Both the position numbers and the translations under genes were made by a program. From JAMZMI01 sp963848175 (lineage in GTDB: Bacteria > Bacteroidota > Bacteroidia > Cytophagales > Cyclobacteriaceae), in NCBI GenBank assembly GCA_963848175.1, contig CAWKCO010000003.1:248001-312000 (forward strand): DNA of 64,000 bases, read 5' to 3'. Below the pieces are notes generated by a model that was not told where the DNA came from, did not search any database, and was given only the letters and a program-made list of their open reading frames with translations. Position 1 is the first letter of the stretch, and each line of letters starts with the position of its first letter. Positions 26,982 through 36,971 of this stretch are shown here, in pieces.

Positions 26982-28214
26982 TTACTCTGCATGAAAAGTC
27001 AAGCGGCTCATCTTGTCCCAATCGAAGCAATGGATGGCCATTTCTTGCAAATCAGAGGCTGTGAGCACATCTATAGCTTCAAAGAGTTCATTCAAGTCTG
27101 GCACCTTATCCAAATCCAGCAGACTTTTCGCCATCATGAGCATGAGCGCATTGTTGTTTTCCTCCGACATGGCCAGTTGACCTTTGATCTGCTGCTTAGC
27201 CTTGTGCAGCTGCATATTGCCCAGAGGCTTGCTTTTAAGCAGCGTCATTTCTCTGTTGATCAACTGGTAGCTTTTCTTTAGATTTTTGGGATCGGTGGCA
27301 AAGAAAATTGAAAAAATCCCTGTGTCGATGTAAGGCGAATAGCCTGCATCTATACCATAGACAAACCCATGCTTTTCCCTTAGCGAAAGGTTTAGTCGGC
27401 TATTCATGCCTGGCCCACCAAGAATATTGACAAGTACAAAGAAAGGAATGCGGTGCTCACTTTTCAACCCAAAAGAGGTGCTACCTATCGCGGCATGTGA
27501 TTGCGTGATGGGCTTTTTATATTCTTTACTCAAAACCTCCGCACCACCAAAAGTCGTCCTAACACGATTGGGCTTTTTGTGCGGTACATGTCCTAAATAC
27601 TTCTCGGCCATTTTCACCACTTTCTTCAGCGGAAAGTTGCCCACTGACGACAAAATCACCTTTTCAGTATCCAAATTTCTCTCAAGGAAAGCCAGAAAAT
27701 CTGCCTGTTTAAAACCTGAAACTGTATCTACCGTACCGAGAATATTTTTACCTAAAGCATGATTGCTAAAGATGATTTCATCAAAATCATCCTGAATGGC
27801 ATCTTCTGGAGTATCGAGATACATTGCCATCTCCTCCAAAATCACCATGCGCTCTTTTTCTATCTGAGCAGGAGGAAAAGTAGAATTAAAGGTGATATCG
27901 GTAAGCAGCTCCACGGCTTTGTCCAGATGATTGTCCAGCACGGAAGCGTAAAAACAGATTTTTTCCTTGGTGGTATAAGCATTAAGCTCACCGCCTAGCG
28001 AGTCCAGCCTGTCTATGATATGAAAAGCCTTGCGCTTTTGCGTGCCTTTGAAAGCCATGTGCTCCCAGAAATGGGCAATACCCTGTTCTTCGGGTGTTTC
28101 GTCCCTACTGCCAATATCCAGCATGATGCCCACATGGGCAATCTTGGTACTGGTGATCTGGCAATGGGCTATTCTGATGCCATTGGGTAATGTAACGAGC
28201 TCGTAATCCTGCAT
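26982..28214 (-). CDS. M16 family zinc peptidase
   Basis: 410-residue insulinase/processing-peptidase type protein. The inverted zinc motif HxxEH is HFWEH in AHFWEHMAFKGT, with the third ligand in the VILEEMAMYLDTPED segment. The C-terminal half is the usual second, inactive M16 domain (arginine/tyrosine signature around REKHGFVYGIDAGYS). No signal peptide is visible, so it is probably cytoplasmic and degrades peptides. It is monocistronic. Confidence 0.92.
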   Translation of the reverse strand: MQDYELVTLPNGIRIAHCQITSTKIAHVGIMLDIGSRDETPEEQGIAHFWEHMAFKGTQKRKAFHIIDRLDSLGGELNAYTTKEKICFYASVLDNHLDKAVELLTDITFNSTFPPAQIEKERMVILEEMAMYLDTPEDAIQDDFDEIIFSNHALGKNILGTVDTVSGFKQADFLAFLERNLDTEKVILSSVGNFPLKKVVKMAEKYLGHVPHKKPNRVRTTFGGAEVLSKEYKKPITQSHAAIGSTSFGLKSEHRIPFFVLVNILGGPGMNSRLNLSLREKHGFVYGIDAGYSPYIDTGIFSIFFATDPKNLKKSYQLINREMTLLKSKPLGNMQLHKAKQQIKGQLAMSEENNNALMLMMAKSLLDLDKVPDLNELFEAIDVLTASDLQEMAIHCFDWDKMSRLTFHAE

Positions 28215-28439
28215 GAGGCCGCAAATCTAGTACTTTGAGGGGAATAATTGGGAAGGATGTTTTTCCTCTAACAAGCAATCGTATTTAAACTTAAAACACT
28301 TGACCCCATTCACATCCTTTGAATAAACAGAACCATTGATGGTGTTTATTCTCGGTTAATTCAAACTCTTCGCTAAATTGAATAAAGAATCATTCTGTAA
28401 AACGAAAACAAAGCCCCCACCAAAAGCCGTTAGACCGAT

Positions 28440-29982
28440 ATGCGCATTTTTTGTCTCTACATTTTGCTAATATGTTTTTGTCTCAGCGGGTTTGCCCAAA
28501 GGAAGCAACCCAGAGACACAAGTGCTTATATTCAGCAAGTAGATAGAATAGAGTTTGATATGGACGCTGCGGAAGGCGATTATCATATTGTGTCGGGAGG
28601 AGAGAACGGTCTACTAGTAGCCATACAAACGTATGACCACAATTCGCAGGGCTATCCGTGGAAGCTTCACAAACTGGACTCCTCGCTCAATGTTATGTGG
28701 ACAAGACTGCTTATAGTGCCACATGCTAGCCGCTATACTGGCTATGATTTTTACGATGGGAAATATTACTTACTGTTCTATTCCGAACAATATGGCCTCA
28801 ATAAATTAAAGCTGTATGAAATCGCTGACGACAACACGCCCATTTTAGAATATGACATCAATACGGTCTTTCCAATGACGCTTACAGAATTTGAGATTTT
28901 AGGTAACTAGCACTCTCTTTCAGGTCATACCAACTACCGGCCCGTGATGCTCGTTTATGATTTTATTGAAAAAAAACCCAAAGTCCTCCCAGGGATTTAT
29001 GACAAAAACGGTGACATTCTGGACCTGATTACCAATGACGAAATGGGATTGTTTACGGTCATGGTTTCGGATAGAAACAAGAATAAATACAATACCATCA
29101 TTGCCAAAACCTTCACCTCGCGTGGAGATCTGGTGCAGGAAAACAGCATCACTCCTGAAGAGAAAAAAAATCTGGTGGATGCCGTGTCTACTACTTTCAA
29201 TGGCGGCTACCAGTACATAGCGGGTACATATAGCAAAAACTCTTCGAGCTACAGTCGCGGCTTGTACCTCTCTAGATTCGCCAATGGCCGACAGCAATTC
29301 ATCAAATATCACGAGTACGCCTCGCTCAACAATTTCTTTGGCTATATGACCACTAAACGCGAGCAACGTGTAAAGGAGCGGATCAAGCGACGCGCCGAAA
29401 AGGGAAAAAGCTCCAATTTCAATTATCGATTGCTGGTACACGACATCATTCAACGAGACAATGAATATCTGCTCGTGGCAGAAGCCTATTATCCGAGATA
29501 TAGTACCTATACTACTGGTGCTTATTCGCAATACGCGAGGTATAGCCCTACTTTTTTAGGTTACAATTTCACCCATGCGATCGTAGTAGCCTTCAACCAA
29601 AAAGGAGAAATTCTATGGGACAACAGCTTTAAAATAGATAATGTGCTCACTTATGGACTGGAAGATTTGGTGGCCGTGAATGTTTATAAAGACAAAGTGG
29701 TGCTGATGTATTCTGGACGACAACCATATCAACACCAAAGTGGTGAGCGGCAATGAAATTATAGAAGGCAACACCTTCAACGAAGTGAAATTGAGCTTCG
29801 CAGGAGATGAACTCAAAGGCCAAAGTTCCGATATTGGTGGACTGAAGTCTTGGTATCCAAAAACCATGTATGCTTATGGGGAGCAGCGCATTAAAAATGA
29901 AAACGGGGCAGGAGGCAAAGTATACCGAAACATCTTTTATGTCAACAAGGTGCAATATCGTGAAGAGCAAGATTTGAATTGA
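28440..29982 (+). CDS. Secreted protein of unknown function, interrupted by a stop and a frameshift
   Basis: About 513 residues when read through. A signal peptide (CLSGFAQRK cleavage region) is followed by a long domain with many Y/D-rich beta segments that may form a propeller, such as HIVSGGENGLLVAIQTYD. The frame is interrupted by TAG at 28908-28910, after which the same frame continues (GHTNYRPVMLVYDF), and by a single extra base near 29710-29725, after which the protein continues in the next frame (DDNHINTKVVSGNEI). Either the gene is decaying or both are sequence errors; errors of the second type occur in essential genes nearby. I do not recognise the family. Confidence 0.65.
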
Positions 29983-30082
29983 CTTAAAAGCCCAAGATTT
30001 GAAATTTGTTTCTATGCAGGAATAATTTCTCGAAATATTCGGGTTAATGAATGATGCCCCTATATTTGCGGCCAGTCTGATT

Positions 30083-30629
30083 ATGCAAAAACGACTTCTA
30101 CTCGACAGCAAACTTCTTCAAATCACAATCAGCCGATTGTGTCAGCATCTCATTGAAAACCATGATGATTTTGCCAATACGGTTATTCTTGGGTCTACAG
30201 CCACGAGGAATCTATCTGGCAGAGCGCATCAAAAAAGTACTAGAAACCGAGTTAGGAAAAACTATTCAGCTTGGGTATCTGGACACGACCTTTCACAGAG
30301 ACGACTTCCGAAGAAGAGAGCAGCCCATCACAGCCAACAAAACGAATGTTCCTTTTTTGATTGAGGGGAAAAACGTGATCATCGTAGATGATGTGCTATA
30401 TACGGGCAGATCTGTGCGAGCGGCATTTGATGCCATGGCCATGTTTGGAAGGCCAGAGAAGGTGGAGTTACTTGTATTAATCGACCGCATGTACAGTCGC
30501 GATATTCCTATTGAAGCTACTTACGTTGGACGTAGGGTCAATACATTGGATTCTCAGAAAATCAAAGTGGAACTGAAGGAGCGCGGAAGTGCCAAGGACA
30601 ATATCTGGTTAATGAATATCACCGAATGA
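30083..30629 (+). CDS. pyrR: PyrR, bifunctional pyrimidine regulator/uracil phosphoribosyltransferase (one frameshift)
   Basis: About 181 residues after removal of one G. The protein starts MQKRLLLDSKLL, and the PRPP-binding loop is VIIVDDVLYTGRSVRAA, typical of type I phosphoribosyltransferases. PyrR converts uracil and PRPP to UMP and in many bacteria controls pyr mRNA. The frame breaks at the GGG at 30191-30193: reading GG restores VILGLQPRGIYLAERI. The gene overlaps the start of pyrB by 4 bp, which confirms a pyr operon. The break is very probably a base-calling error. Confidence 0.92.
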
Positions 30630-31554
30630 GCCAATTAAAAACAAAACATCTGCTCGGTATCAAGAACCTCGACAAAGAGGAGATCAATCTTATTTTTGAA
30701 ACTGCGGATAATTTTAAAGATGTTTTGAACCGTCCGATCAAAAAAGTGCCTTCGCTTCGTGATGTGACCATCGCCAATGTTTTTTTTGAAAACTCTACCC
30801 GTACACGCTTGTCTTTCGAGCTAGCTGAAAAACGTCTCTCTGCGGATGTTATCAACTTTTCATCGTCCTCAAGCTCCGTAAAAAAGGGAGAAACCCTGCT
30901 CGATACGGTCAATAATATTTTGGCCATGAAAGTAGATATGATCGTGATGCGACACAGTAGCCCTGGCGCACCGCATTTTCTATCCAAACACATCAATGCC
31001 AACATCATCAACGCTGGAGACGGCACACACGAGCATCCTACACAAGCCCTTCTAGATGCTTTTTCGATCCGAAGCAAAGTAGGGCGACTTGGCTGGAAAG
31101 AAAGTGGTGATTTGCGGAGATATTCTGCACTCCCGCGTGGCACTATCCAATATCTTTTGTTTGCAAAAAATGGGTGCTGAAGTGATGGTTTGTGGCCCTG
31201 CTACGTTGCTACCTAAGCACATCGAGTCACTAGGAGTAAAAGTAGAGCTGGACATCAAAAAAGCCTTGGAATGGTGTGATGTAGCCAACATCCTGCGCAT
31301 CCAGCTAGAGCGTCAAAAGATGCGTTATTTTCCTTCTCTACGGGAGTATTCGCAGCACTACGGCGTAAACAAGCAACTGCTGGATTCTCTTGAAAAAGGA
31401 AATTATCATCATGCACCCTGGTCCTATCAACCGCGGCGTGGAGATTTCTTCCGACGTGGCAGATTCTGAACACTCGCTTATTTTACAGCAAGTAGAAAAT
31501 GGTGTCGCCATTCGCATGGCTGTGCTTTACCTTCTGGCTGGACAAAAGGGTTAA
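30626..31554 (+). CDS. pyrB: Aspartate carbamoyltransferase catalytic chain (two frameshifts)
   Basis: Catalyses carbamoyl phosphate + L-aspartate to N-carbamoyl-L-aspartate in pyrimidine synthesis. With two extra G removed the product is 308 residues, the normal length. Signatures are the carbamoyl-phosphate site FENSTRTRLSFE, the SSSSSVKKGET loop, HSSPGAPHF, GDGTHEHPTQALLD, and the C-terminal MHPGPINRGVEI. The first break is at the GGG 31082-31084 (GGC restores KVGDLAGKK), the second at GG 31398-31399 (one G restores LEKEIIIMHPGP). It is the second gene of the pyrRB operon. Two errors in an otherwise perfectly conserved enzyme point to sequencing error. Confidence 0.93.
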
Positions 31555-31557
31555 ATT

Positions 31558-31752
31558 TTAATCTAAAATTTCTTTCACTCTTCCTACTTCACCTGTTTCT
31601 AAGCGCACTTTGATTCCATGTGGGTGAAAAGCGCTATTGGTGAGAATGTCTTTCACCACACCTTCGGTCAAATCTCCCGTGCGCTGATCTTCTTTCAAAA
31701 CAATGGCAACCTCAAGTCCTTTGGTGATCTTTTCTCTTCTAGTTCCGTCCAT
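31558..31752 (-). CDS. YwbE family protein
   Basis: 64-residue protein of the small conserved YwbE (DUF2196) family. Typical features are REKITKGLEVAIVLKEDQ near the N-terminus and HPHGIKVRLETGEVGRV at the end, a compact beta fold. Function is unknown. It is convergent with pyrB, with only 3 bp between the two stops. Confidence 0.85.
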   Translation of the reverse strand: MDGTRREKITKGLEVAIVLKEDQRTGDLTEGVVKDILTNSAFHPHGIKVRLETGEVGRVKEILD

Positions 31753-31856
31753 ACAAGCAATTTAGCAAAATGGAGAAATAAAATATTTGAAGTGATTGAG
31801 CCAATTTTATATCGTATTTGTTTAATTTCCTTTATCATAAACCTAACAATAACGAT

Positions 31857-32021
31857 ATGGAAAGTATTATTGGTATAGTCGCATTGATTTGCGCTATTTA
31901 CGTGATTTACAGTGTTTGGACTAGTAAAGAAAGCACAGGAGGCAAAGTTCTGTGGACGATATTAGCACTCCTTTTCAGCATAATAACTGCAATTGTTTAC
32001 TATTTCATGAAGAAAAAATAA
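31857..32021 (+). CDS. Small membrane protein of the PLDc N-terminal type
   Basis: 54-residue protein with two hydrophobic helices, residues about 3-20 (SIIGIVALICAIYVIYSVW) and 30-48, and a basic tail KKK. The short loop with STGGKVLWTIL resembles the PLDc_N two-helix domain found alone in many Bacteroidota. Start chosen at ATG 31857 because it directly precedes the first helix; an ATG at 31818 would add an unusual hydrophilic stretch. Function unknown. Confidence 0.7.
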   Translation: MESIIGIVALICAIYVIYSVWTSKESTGGKVLWTILALLFSIITAIVYYFMKKK

Positions 32022-32028
32022 TCGTATG

Positions 32029-32059
32029 GCCACTTAGGAAATTAATCCCTAAGTGGCTA
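32029..32059. terminator. Hairpin between convergent genes
   Basis: GGCCACTTAGG (32029-32039) pairs with CCTAAGTGGCT (32049-32059) across a 9-nt loop, with T-rich sequence on both outer sides. It overlaps the rfbD stop codon and probably ends transcripts from both directions. Confidence 0.65.
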
Positions 32060-32911
32060 CCCTTTTGAAAGGGTTTGCAAACATTCTTTTAGGCTCTCTC
32101 TCCAATAAGGAATTTCTTGATCGAAGGTCTGCTTAAACTTAGACTTGTCCATCACGCTATAAGCGGGTCTTGCAGCTGGAGTTGGGTATTTTTCAGTAGG
32201 TATTGGATTCACTTTGGTTTTCACGTCAGCATATTCGAAAACGGCTTTTGTGAAATCATACCATGAAGCAGTGCCCTCATTGCTGAAATGGTAGACACCA
32301 TACGCCTTGCTGCTTTTTTCTATCACGGCATATATGGCCACCGCCAAATCTCGCGCATAAGTAGGTGTTCCTATCTGGTCAGCAATGATATTAAGTTCAT
32401 CTTTCGTTTCTGACAGACGAAGCATTGTTTTCACGAAGTTGTTGCCATGAGTGGAATACAGCCACGAAGTACGCAAAATGATATGCTCAGGCAATATCTG
32501 GGCGATTTTCTGCTCTGCATTCAGCTTAGATTCTCCGTAATAGTTGACAGGGCTAGTAGGCTCATCTTCTTTCAAAGGTTTGCACGCAGTACCGTCAAAG
32601 ACAAAATCCGTGGATATATGGATCAAAGTTGCATTGCTGCTTTTGCATGCTTCAGCCAAATTTCCTCCTCCCGTCACGTTTATTGCATCGCAAAGCTCTA
32701 TATCCGATTCTGCTTTATCAACGGCGGTATACGCCGCACAGTTGATGCAGTAATCAGGATTGTGCTTAGCAAAGAATGTAGCCACAGCCGAGCCATTGGT
32801 GATGTCTAGCTCTTTGTAGTCTGTGAAAACAAACTCCCAATTAGAGGTTTTGGCTAGTGCTCTAAACTCATTACCCAGCTGCCCATCCGAACCTGTTACG
32901 ATGATTTTCAT
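32057..32911 (-). CDS. rfbD: dTDP-4-dehydrorhamnose reductase
   Basis: 284-residue extended short-chain dehydrogenase that makes dTDP-L-rhamnose, the last step of the pathway for surface polysaccharide. The NAD(P)-binding loop is GSDGQLGNEF at the N-terminus and the catalytic Tyr/Lys are in YYGESKLNAE; FVFDGTACKPLKEDE and ILRTSWLYS are further signatures. The other rfb genes are not in the window. It lies 25 bp upstream-in-operon of nothing recognisable and is followed by a shared hairpin terminator. Confidence 0.92.
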   Translation of the reverse strand: MKIIVTGSDGQLGNEFRALAKTSNWEFVFTDYKELDITNGSAVATFFAKHNPDYCINCAAYTAVDKAESDIELCDAINVTGGGNLAEACKSSNATLIHISTDFVFDGTACKPLKEDEPTSPVNYYGESKLNAEQKIAQILPEHIILRTSWLYSTHGNNFVKTMLRLSETKDELNIIADQIGTPTYARDLAVAIYAVIEKSSKAYGVYHFSNEGTASWYDFTKAVFEYADVKTKVNPIPTEKYPTPAARPAYSVMDKSKFKQTFDQEIPYWRESLKECLQTLSKG

Positions 32912-32935
32912 GTTGCTTGTTTTTTTCGATTCAAA

Positions 32936-34147
32936 TTATTTTCCATCCACATAATCCTGCAAATAGACGAATCTACCATGCAGCGAACCTGATTGTGCAA
33001 TGGTAGCTCTGCTAATCACACCTTTGGCATCATCACCTAGGAGCTCAGGTAGCACATTGTATAGTAATTCATTACCAAAACTCGCAGAAGCATCTCGTGG
33101 AAGTTCGCACGGAAGATTGTCTACTGCCATCACAGTGATGTTCCCTTCATCGGTCAAAGCATTTTCCACTCTGTCATCACTTGCATTGTAGTCATAGATT
33201 GGATCTTCGATGGTGCTTGGTCGCTTGGTAGATGGGATAGACCCTTCGATATCGCATGTGATATCTGCAATGACATTGATTTTAAAATCGTCGCGAAGCA
33301 CATCTTCTTTTTTGAACAAAACAGGAGCTTTAGGATCCCAATATGCAGAAGCAATCAATATATCCGAAACCTTTGCGAAGCGAAGGAAATCAGATTCATA
33401 ACGCTCTGGATTGGCATAAAATTCTGTGCGGCTAAATTCTCCGCCATCCGATTTTTTATTGTAATTGTGGGTATTGAGCTGTGCGAATACAGGAAAATCA
33501 AATGTCTCTTCCAAAAGCTCTGCTGCTGACACTTTGCGAACACCCATACCTATTAGCACCTCCATGGCTCCTTTCGCCACTCTTCCTCCGCCTGTCAAAG
33601 CAATTTTTACTGGGGGCAATTGCACCTTGTGGAATTCAGTTTTTAAATCTTCCAAATCAAAGCACTCTGTTGCAGGACGAAGGTGAAAAAGATTGTAACG
33701 TTTGCCGTAAGTCAAAATACCATTATATGCTCCAACGATTCCAGCCCATCGCCCAAAAGCAATGATGCGCTTACCTGTCTCGTCAGTCAGCGTTTCATAG
33801 TCGATCAGTGTGATTTTCTTTTTAAGAATTTCCTGAAGCAAGGTGCGGTTATAAGGCTGCATCTTGATGGTATGACTAAAGAAAAAATACGTTTTATCGT
33901 TCATCAAATCAGGAATTGGCACTTCCTTCACACCCAAGATCACATCACAATCTGTCAAAGAATCAACGACCGTAACTCCTACCTTTTCGTACTCTTCGTC
34001 TGGAAAACATCTGATCTCACTTCGTTGCGCCACCACCTCAATACCAAAAGTGCTCATTACTTCCTGGGCTTGCGCTGGAGTGAGTGCCACTCTTCTATCC
34101 ACAGGCACTTTGCCCTCACGTATGATTCCAATTTTCATCTTAGCCAT
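32936..34147 (-). CDS. NAD(P)-dependent saccharopine/alanine-dehydrogenase-like oxidoreductase
   Basis: About 403 residues with start at MAKMKIG (34147); an upstream ATG at 34174 is possible. The N-terminal domain IGIIREGKVPVDRRVALTP is the alanine dehydrogenase/pyridine nucleotide transhydrogenase type, and the C-terminal Rossmann part has IALTGGGRVAKGAMEVL. FGRWAGIVGAYNG matches lysine-forming saccharopine dehydrogenase (Lys1-type) more than alanine dehydrogenase. In Bacteroidota the substrate of this group is uncertain. It would oxidise or reduce an amino acid using NAD(P). The rfbD gene follows 24 bp downstream. Confidence 0.82.
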   Translation of the reverse strand: MAKMKIGIIREGKVPVDRRVALTPAQAQEVMSTFGIEVVAQRSEIRCFPDEEYEKVGVTVVDSLTDCDVILGVKEVPIPDLMNDKTYFFFSHTIKMQPYNRTLLQEILKKKITLIDYETLTDETGKRIIAFGRWAGIVGAYNGILTYGKRYNLFHLRPATECFDLEDLKTEFHKVQLPPVKIALTGGGRVAKGAMEVLIGMGVRKVSAAELLEETFDFPVFAQLNTHNYNKKSDGGEFSRTEFYANPERYESDFLRFAKVSDILIASAYWDPKAPVLFKKEDVLRDDFKINVIADITCDIEGSIPSTKRPSTIEDPIYDYNASDDRVENALTDEGNITVMAVDNLPCELPRDASASFGNELLYNVLPELLGDDAKGVISRATIAQSGSLHGRFVYLQDYVDGK

Positions 34148-34195
34148 ATTTTTTCCTTTACTTTGAGGCTGCAAATCTAGTGTTTCGACGCTGCT

Positions 34196-34759
34196 ATGAA
34201 CGACTACCTCATATTATTTCTTGCTTGGACTTTTTATTTAGTCACTCACAGCCTGCTCGCCAGCAAGCACATTAAGGCGTTTTTTCCTATTTCAACTCAA
34301 CTATATAGAGTCGTATATACACTTGTAAGTATTCTCGGGATGGGTTACTTGCTTTACATGATGGCCATTATCCCGCCGCAGTATCTTTATCCTGTGACCC
34401 AGTTTGCCAAGTATCTAGGAATGGTGCTTGCTTCCTGGGGAGTGATCCTGATCATCGCTTCTTTCAGGCAGATTTCATTAAGTGCTTTTTTGGGGTTGAG
34501 AAAGGAAAGTGACACGGGTTTAGTTACCACAGGGCTTCATGCACACATGCGACACCCCATCTACACGGGTACGATTCTATTGTTTTTAGGAATGTTTATC
34601 TCCGTCCCAAGTCTCTCGGTGCTTACTGCGACTATTGCAGTTTTTCTTTATTTACCTCTTGGCATCTATTGGGAAGAGCAAAAACTAATTGATACGTATG
34701 GTGAAGAATACCTTGAATACAAAAAATCCGTGAAAGCGATCGTTCCACGGATTTTGTGA
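34196..34759 (+). CDS. Isoprenylcysteine methyltransferase/NnrU-like membrane protein
   Basis: 187-residue integral membrane protein with about five helices (WTFYLVTHSLLASKHIKAFF to LGIYWEEQKLI). The C-terminal signature GLHAHMRHPIYTG plus EEQKLIDTYGEEYLEYKK is that of the ICMT/PEMT methyltransferase superfamily, where these residues bind SAM. The substrate is unknown. It is divergent from the oxidoreductase gene and has no operon partner. Confidence 0.85.
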   Translation: MNDYLILFLAWTFYLVTHSLLASKHIKAFFPISTQLYRVVYTLVSILGMGYLLYMMAIIPPQYLYPVTQFAKYLGMVLASWGVILIIASFRQISLSAFLGLRKESDTGLVTTGLHAHMRHPIYTGTILLFLGMFISVPSLSVLTATIAVFLYLPLGIYWEEQKLIDTYGEEYLEYKKSVKAIVPRIL

Positions 34760-34780
34760 GTTTTCAATTCCAAACTTCCT

Positions 34781-34981
34781 CTATTCCTTTCCCTTCAATT
34801 CATCCAGATCATCGCGATCTCTGAGTTTTTTGTCGTCCACATTTTTATTGAGAAACTTATTGATCTCATCTATGCTCATCGACGTTTTGATCTCTCCAAA
34901 AGAGTCAATTTTAATATCGAAACCATCTAGCTCTTTGTTCACCTTCGGTTTCTGCGATTCTTGATTTGTCTTTTTGGCCAT
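34781..34981 (-). CDS. Small conserved acidic/basic protein
   Basis: 66-residue hydrophilic protein without membrane segments. The central KIDSFGEIKTSMSIDEINKFLNKNV (read as KIDSFGEIKTSMS plus IDEINKFLNKNV) looks like a small folded unit, flanked by lysine-rich N- and C-termini. I believe similar short proteins occur in related bacteria, but the family has no function that I know. It is convergent with the upstream membrane gene and 57 bp from gltX's stop. Confidence 0.65.
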   Translation of the reverse strand: MAKKTNQESQKPKVNKELDGFDIKIDSFGEIKTSMSIDEINKFLNKNVDDKKLRDRDDLDELKGKE

Positions 34982-35038
34982 GATCGTGTGTTTTAAGTTG
35001 AAGCCGCACTGCCAACATACATCGACAGTGCAACACGT

Positions 35039-36565
35039 TTACTTTCCTATCACACTTACGGAATACTTGATCCTTTCGTTCACAGCCTTGCCACCCATGA
35101 TAGCAATGATCGCCATCAAATCTGGCCCTGAGCCCTCCCCAGTGATCGACAACCTAAGGGGCTGCATATTTTTTCCTGCAGCCATGCCATTACTTTCCAT
35201 CAATGAGAAAAATAAGTCTTTTGCCTCTTCGGGAGTTACAGTATCTTTTTCAGCCAAAGCCTCACCGTAAAGCGTCACCGCCTTCACCGCCTCCTCATTC
35301 CATTTTTTATTCACCACCTTTTCGTCATAAGTCGTTGGGTGTTGGAACAAAAACAAGCAATTGTCCGCAAACTCCTGTGGGAATGTCACGCGCTCTTTGA
35401 GTAAATCAAAAATCGCCAATCCAAGCTCCGCGCTTGCCTCAATACTGTATTTATCTTTCAAATCAGCCACAATCAAATCTGCTATCTTCTCAGCATCGTA
35501 GCTTTTCAAATATTGCTGATTGAACCATTTTGCTTTTTCAATATCGAATTTCGTACCTGACTTATTTACACGCTCAAGACTGAAAGCCTCCTCCAGCTCT
35601 TTCAAAGAAAATAGCTCCTGCTCCGTGCCAGGATTCCAACCCAAAAACGCCAAAAAGTTGATCATTGCCTCCGGCAAGAAACCTGCTTCTTTGAAACCAA
35701 TTGCTTTTTCCGTTTCAGAAATATCCCAGCTCAATGGGAAAATCGGGAAACCATCTTTATCTGCTGCTCTTTTGCTCAGCTTACCATTGCCATCAGGCTT
35801 CAATATCAGCGGTAAATGCGCAAACTTGGGCATGGAGTCTTCCCACCCAAAATACTGATACAGCAGCACATGTAGCGGCGTAGACGGCAGCCATTCCTCA
35901 CCACGGATCACATGGCTAATTTTCATCAGGTGATCATCCACAATATTAGCCAGATGATACGTAGGCATACCATCAGATTTCATCAGCACTTTGTCGTCTA
36001 GTATAGCACCATGCACCATCACCCATCCACGGATCATGTCGTGAAAACGAATATCATCCTTTGGCTGGATTTTCACGCGGATCACATACTGTTCACCCGC
36101 ATCTAGCTTCGCCTGCACTTCCTCTGCCGAGAGCGTCAACGAATTTTTCATTGACATGCGCACGCTGCTATCATACTGCGGATTGGTCATTCCTCCAGCC
36201 TTCAAGCGCTCACGCATCGCATCCAAATCTTCCGGCGTGTCAAAAGCATAATACGCATGGCCTTTCTCCACCAATTGCATCGCATACTGCCAGTACATCT
36301 CCTTACGTTCCGACTGCCGATATGGCCCATACTCACCACCCTTCACCACACTCTCCTCAGGCACCATTCCGCACCAGGCCAGCGCATCCAAGATATATTG
36401 CTCTGCGCCCTCCACAAACCTATTCTGATCAGTATCCTCTATTCTGAGAATGAAAGTACCGTTATTTTTCTTCGCAAAAAGGTAGTTGAAAAGCGCCGTT
36501 CTCACTCCACCTATGTGCAATCCCCCCGTCGGGCTAGGGGCAAATCTTACTCTTACTTTATCCAT
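35039..36565 (-). CDS. gltX: Glutamate-tRNA ligase
   Basis: 508-residue class I aminoacyl-tRNA synthetase charging tRNA(Glu). HIGH-type motif is HIGG (H17-G20) in APSPTGGLHIGGVRTALFN, and the KMSKS-like motif is GKLSKRAADK. VRGEEWLPSTPLH and the anticodon-binding C-terminal helical domain are intact. The length is normal and no frame problem is seen. It is monocistronic. Confidence 0.97.
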   Translation of the reverse strand: MDKVRVRFAPSPTGGLHIGGVRTALFNYLFAKKNNGTFILRIEDTDQNRFVEGAEQYILDALAWCGMVPEESVVKGGEYGPYRQSERKEMYWQYAMQLVEKGHAYYAFDTPEDLDAMRERLKAGGMTNPQYDSSVRMSMKNSLTLSAEEVQAKLDAGEQYVIRVKIQPKDDIRFHDMIRGWVMVHGAILDDKVLMKSDGMPTYHLANIVDDHLMKISHVIRGEEWLPSTPLHVLLYQYFGWEDSMPKFAHLPLILKPDGNGKLSKRAADKDGFPIFPLSWDISETEKAIGFKEAGFLPEAMINFLAFLGWNPGTEQELFSLKELEEAFSLERVNKSGTKFDIEKAKWFNQQYLKSYDAEKIADLIVADLKDKYSIEASAELGLAIFDLLKERVTFPQEFADNCLFLFQHPTTYDEKVVNKKWNEEAVKAVTLYGEALAEKDTVTPEEAKDLFFSLMESNGMAAGKNMQPLRLSITGEGSGPDLMAIIAIMGGKAVNERIKYSVSVIGK

Positions 36566-36890
36566 GCTTACTTGATTTCGGGTGGCAAAAGTAGTCCATT
36601 TCGATAAGGTAGCTCACAATAAAGTCAAGGGATTGTAAATTGGACGCACACGACCATTTTTCAGCTGTGTTCCTCTCAGCCAAACCTCTCAAAAAATCCT
36701 TCAGTATATCGGGGACGCCCCACCGCACACGGCATTGCGGCATACCGGCGCTGAGCGGGTATGCCGCTGCACTCCGTAGCTAGTTTCAGTGCGCCTTTCA
36801 GCAACCAGCTTTTCCAATCCACCTATTTTATCTCAAAAAACCAAATGCAAAAAGCTACCACAAGAGCAGACTTAAGCCCAAACACCACAC
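36566..36890. other. Intergenic region with GC-rich hairpin
   Basis: No gene was found. Bases 36700-36790 are clearly GC-richer than the surroundings and contain the perfect hairpin GCGGCATACC-11-GGTATGCCGC (36737-36746 and 36758-36767), without a T tract. Next to it is the gltX promoter region. Confidence 0.5.
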
Positions 36891-36923
36891 AAAAAAAGCT
36901 CAATGAATCAACTTCATTGAGCT
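36891..36923 (-). terminator. Intrinsic terminator of prfC
   Basis: On the minus strand an 11-bp stem AGCTCAATGAA/TTCATTGAGCT with a 5-nt loop is followed by seven T (plus 36891-36897). It lies about 50 bp after the reconstructed prfC stop at 36972. Confidence 0.85.
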
Positions 36924-36971
36924 CTTAAATTATTCACCCTGGGTTACAGCCTAATAACCTTAGTTGATCAA

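Noticed and set aside
30626..31554. Programmed frameshifting in pyrR/pyrB/clpB
   Set aside because: Shifts sit at short G or T runs in different contexts, without a shared slippery heptamer or stimulatory structure, and family members elsewhere are uninterrupted; sequencing error is simpler.
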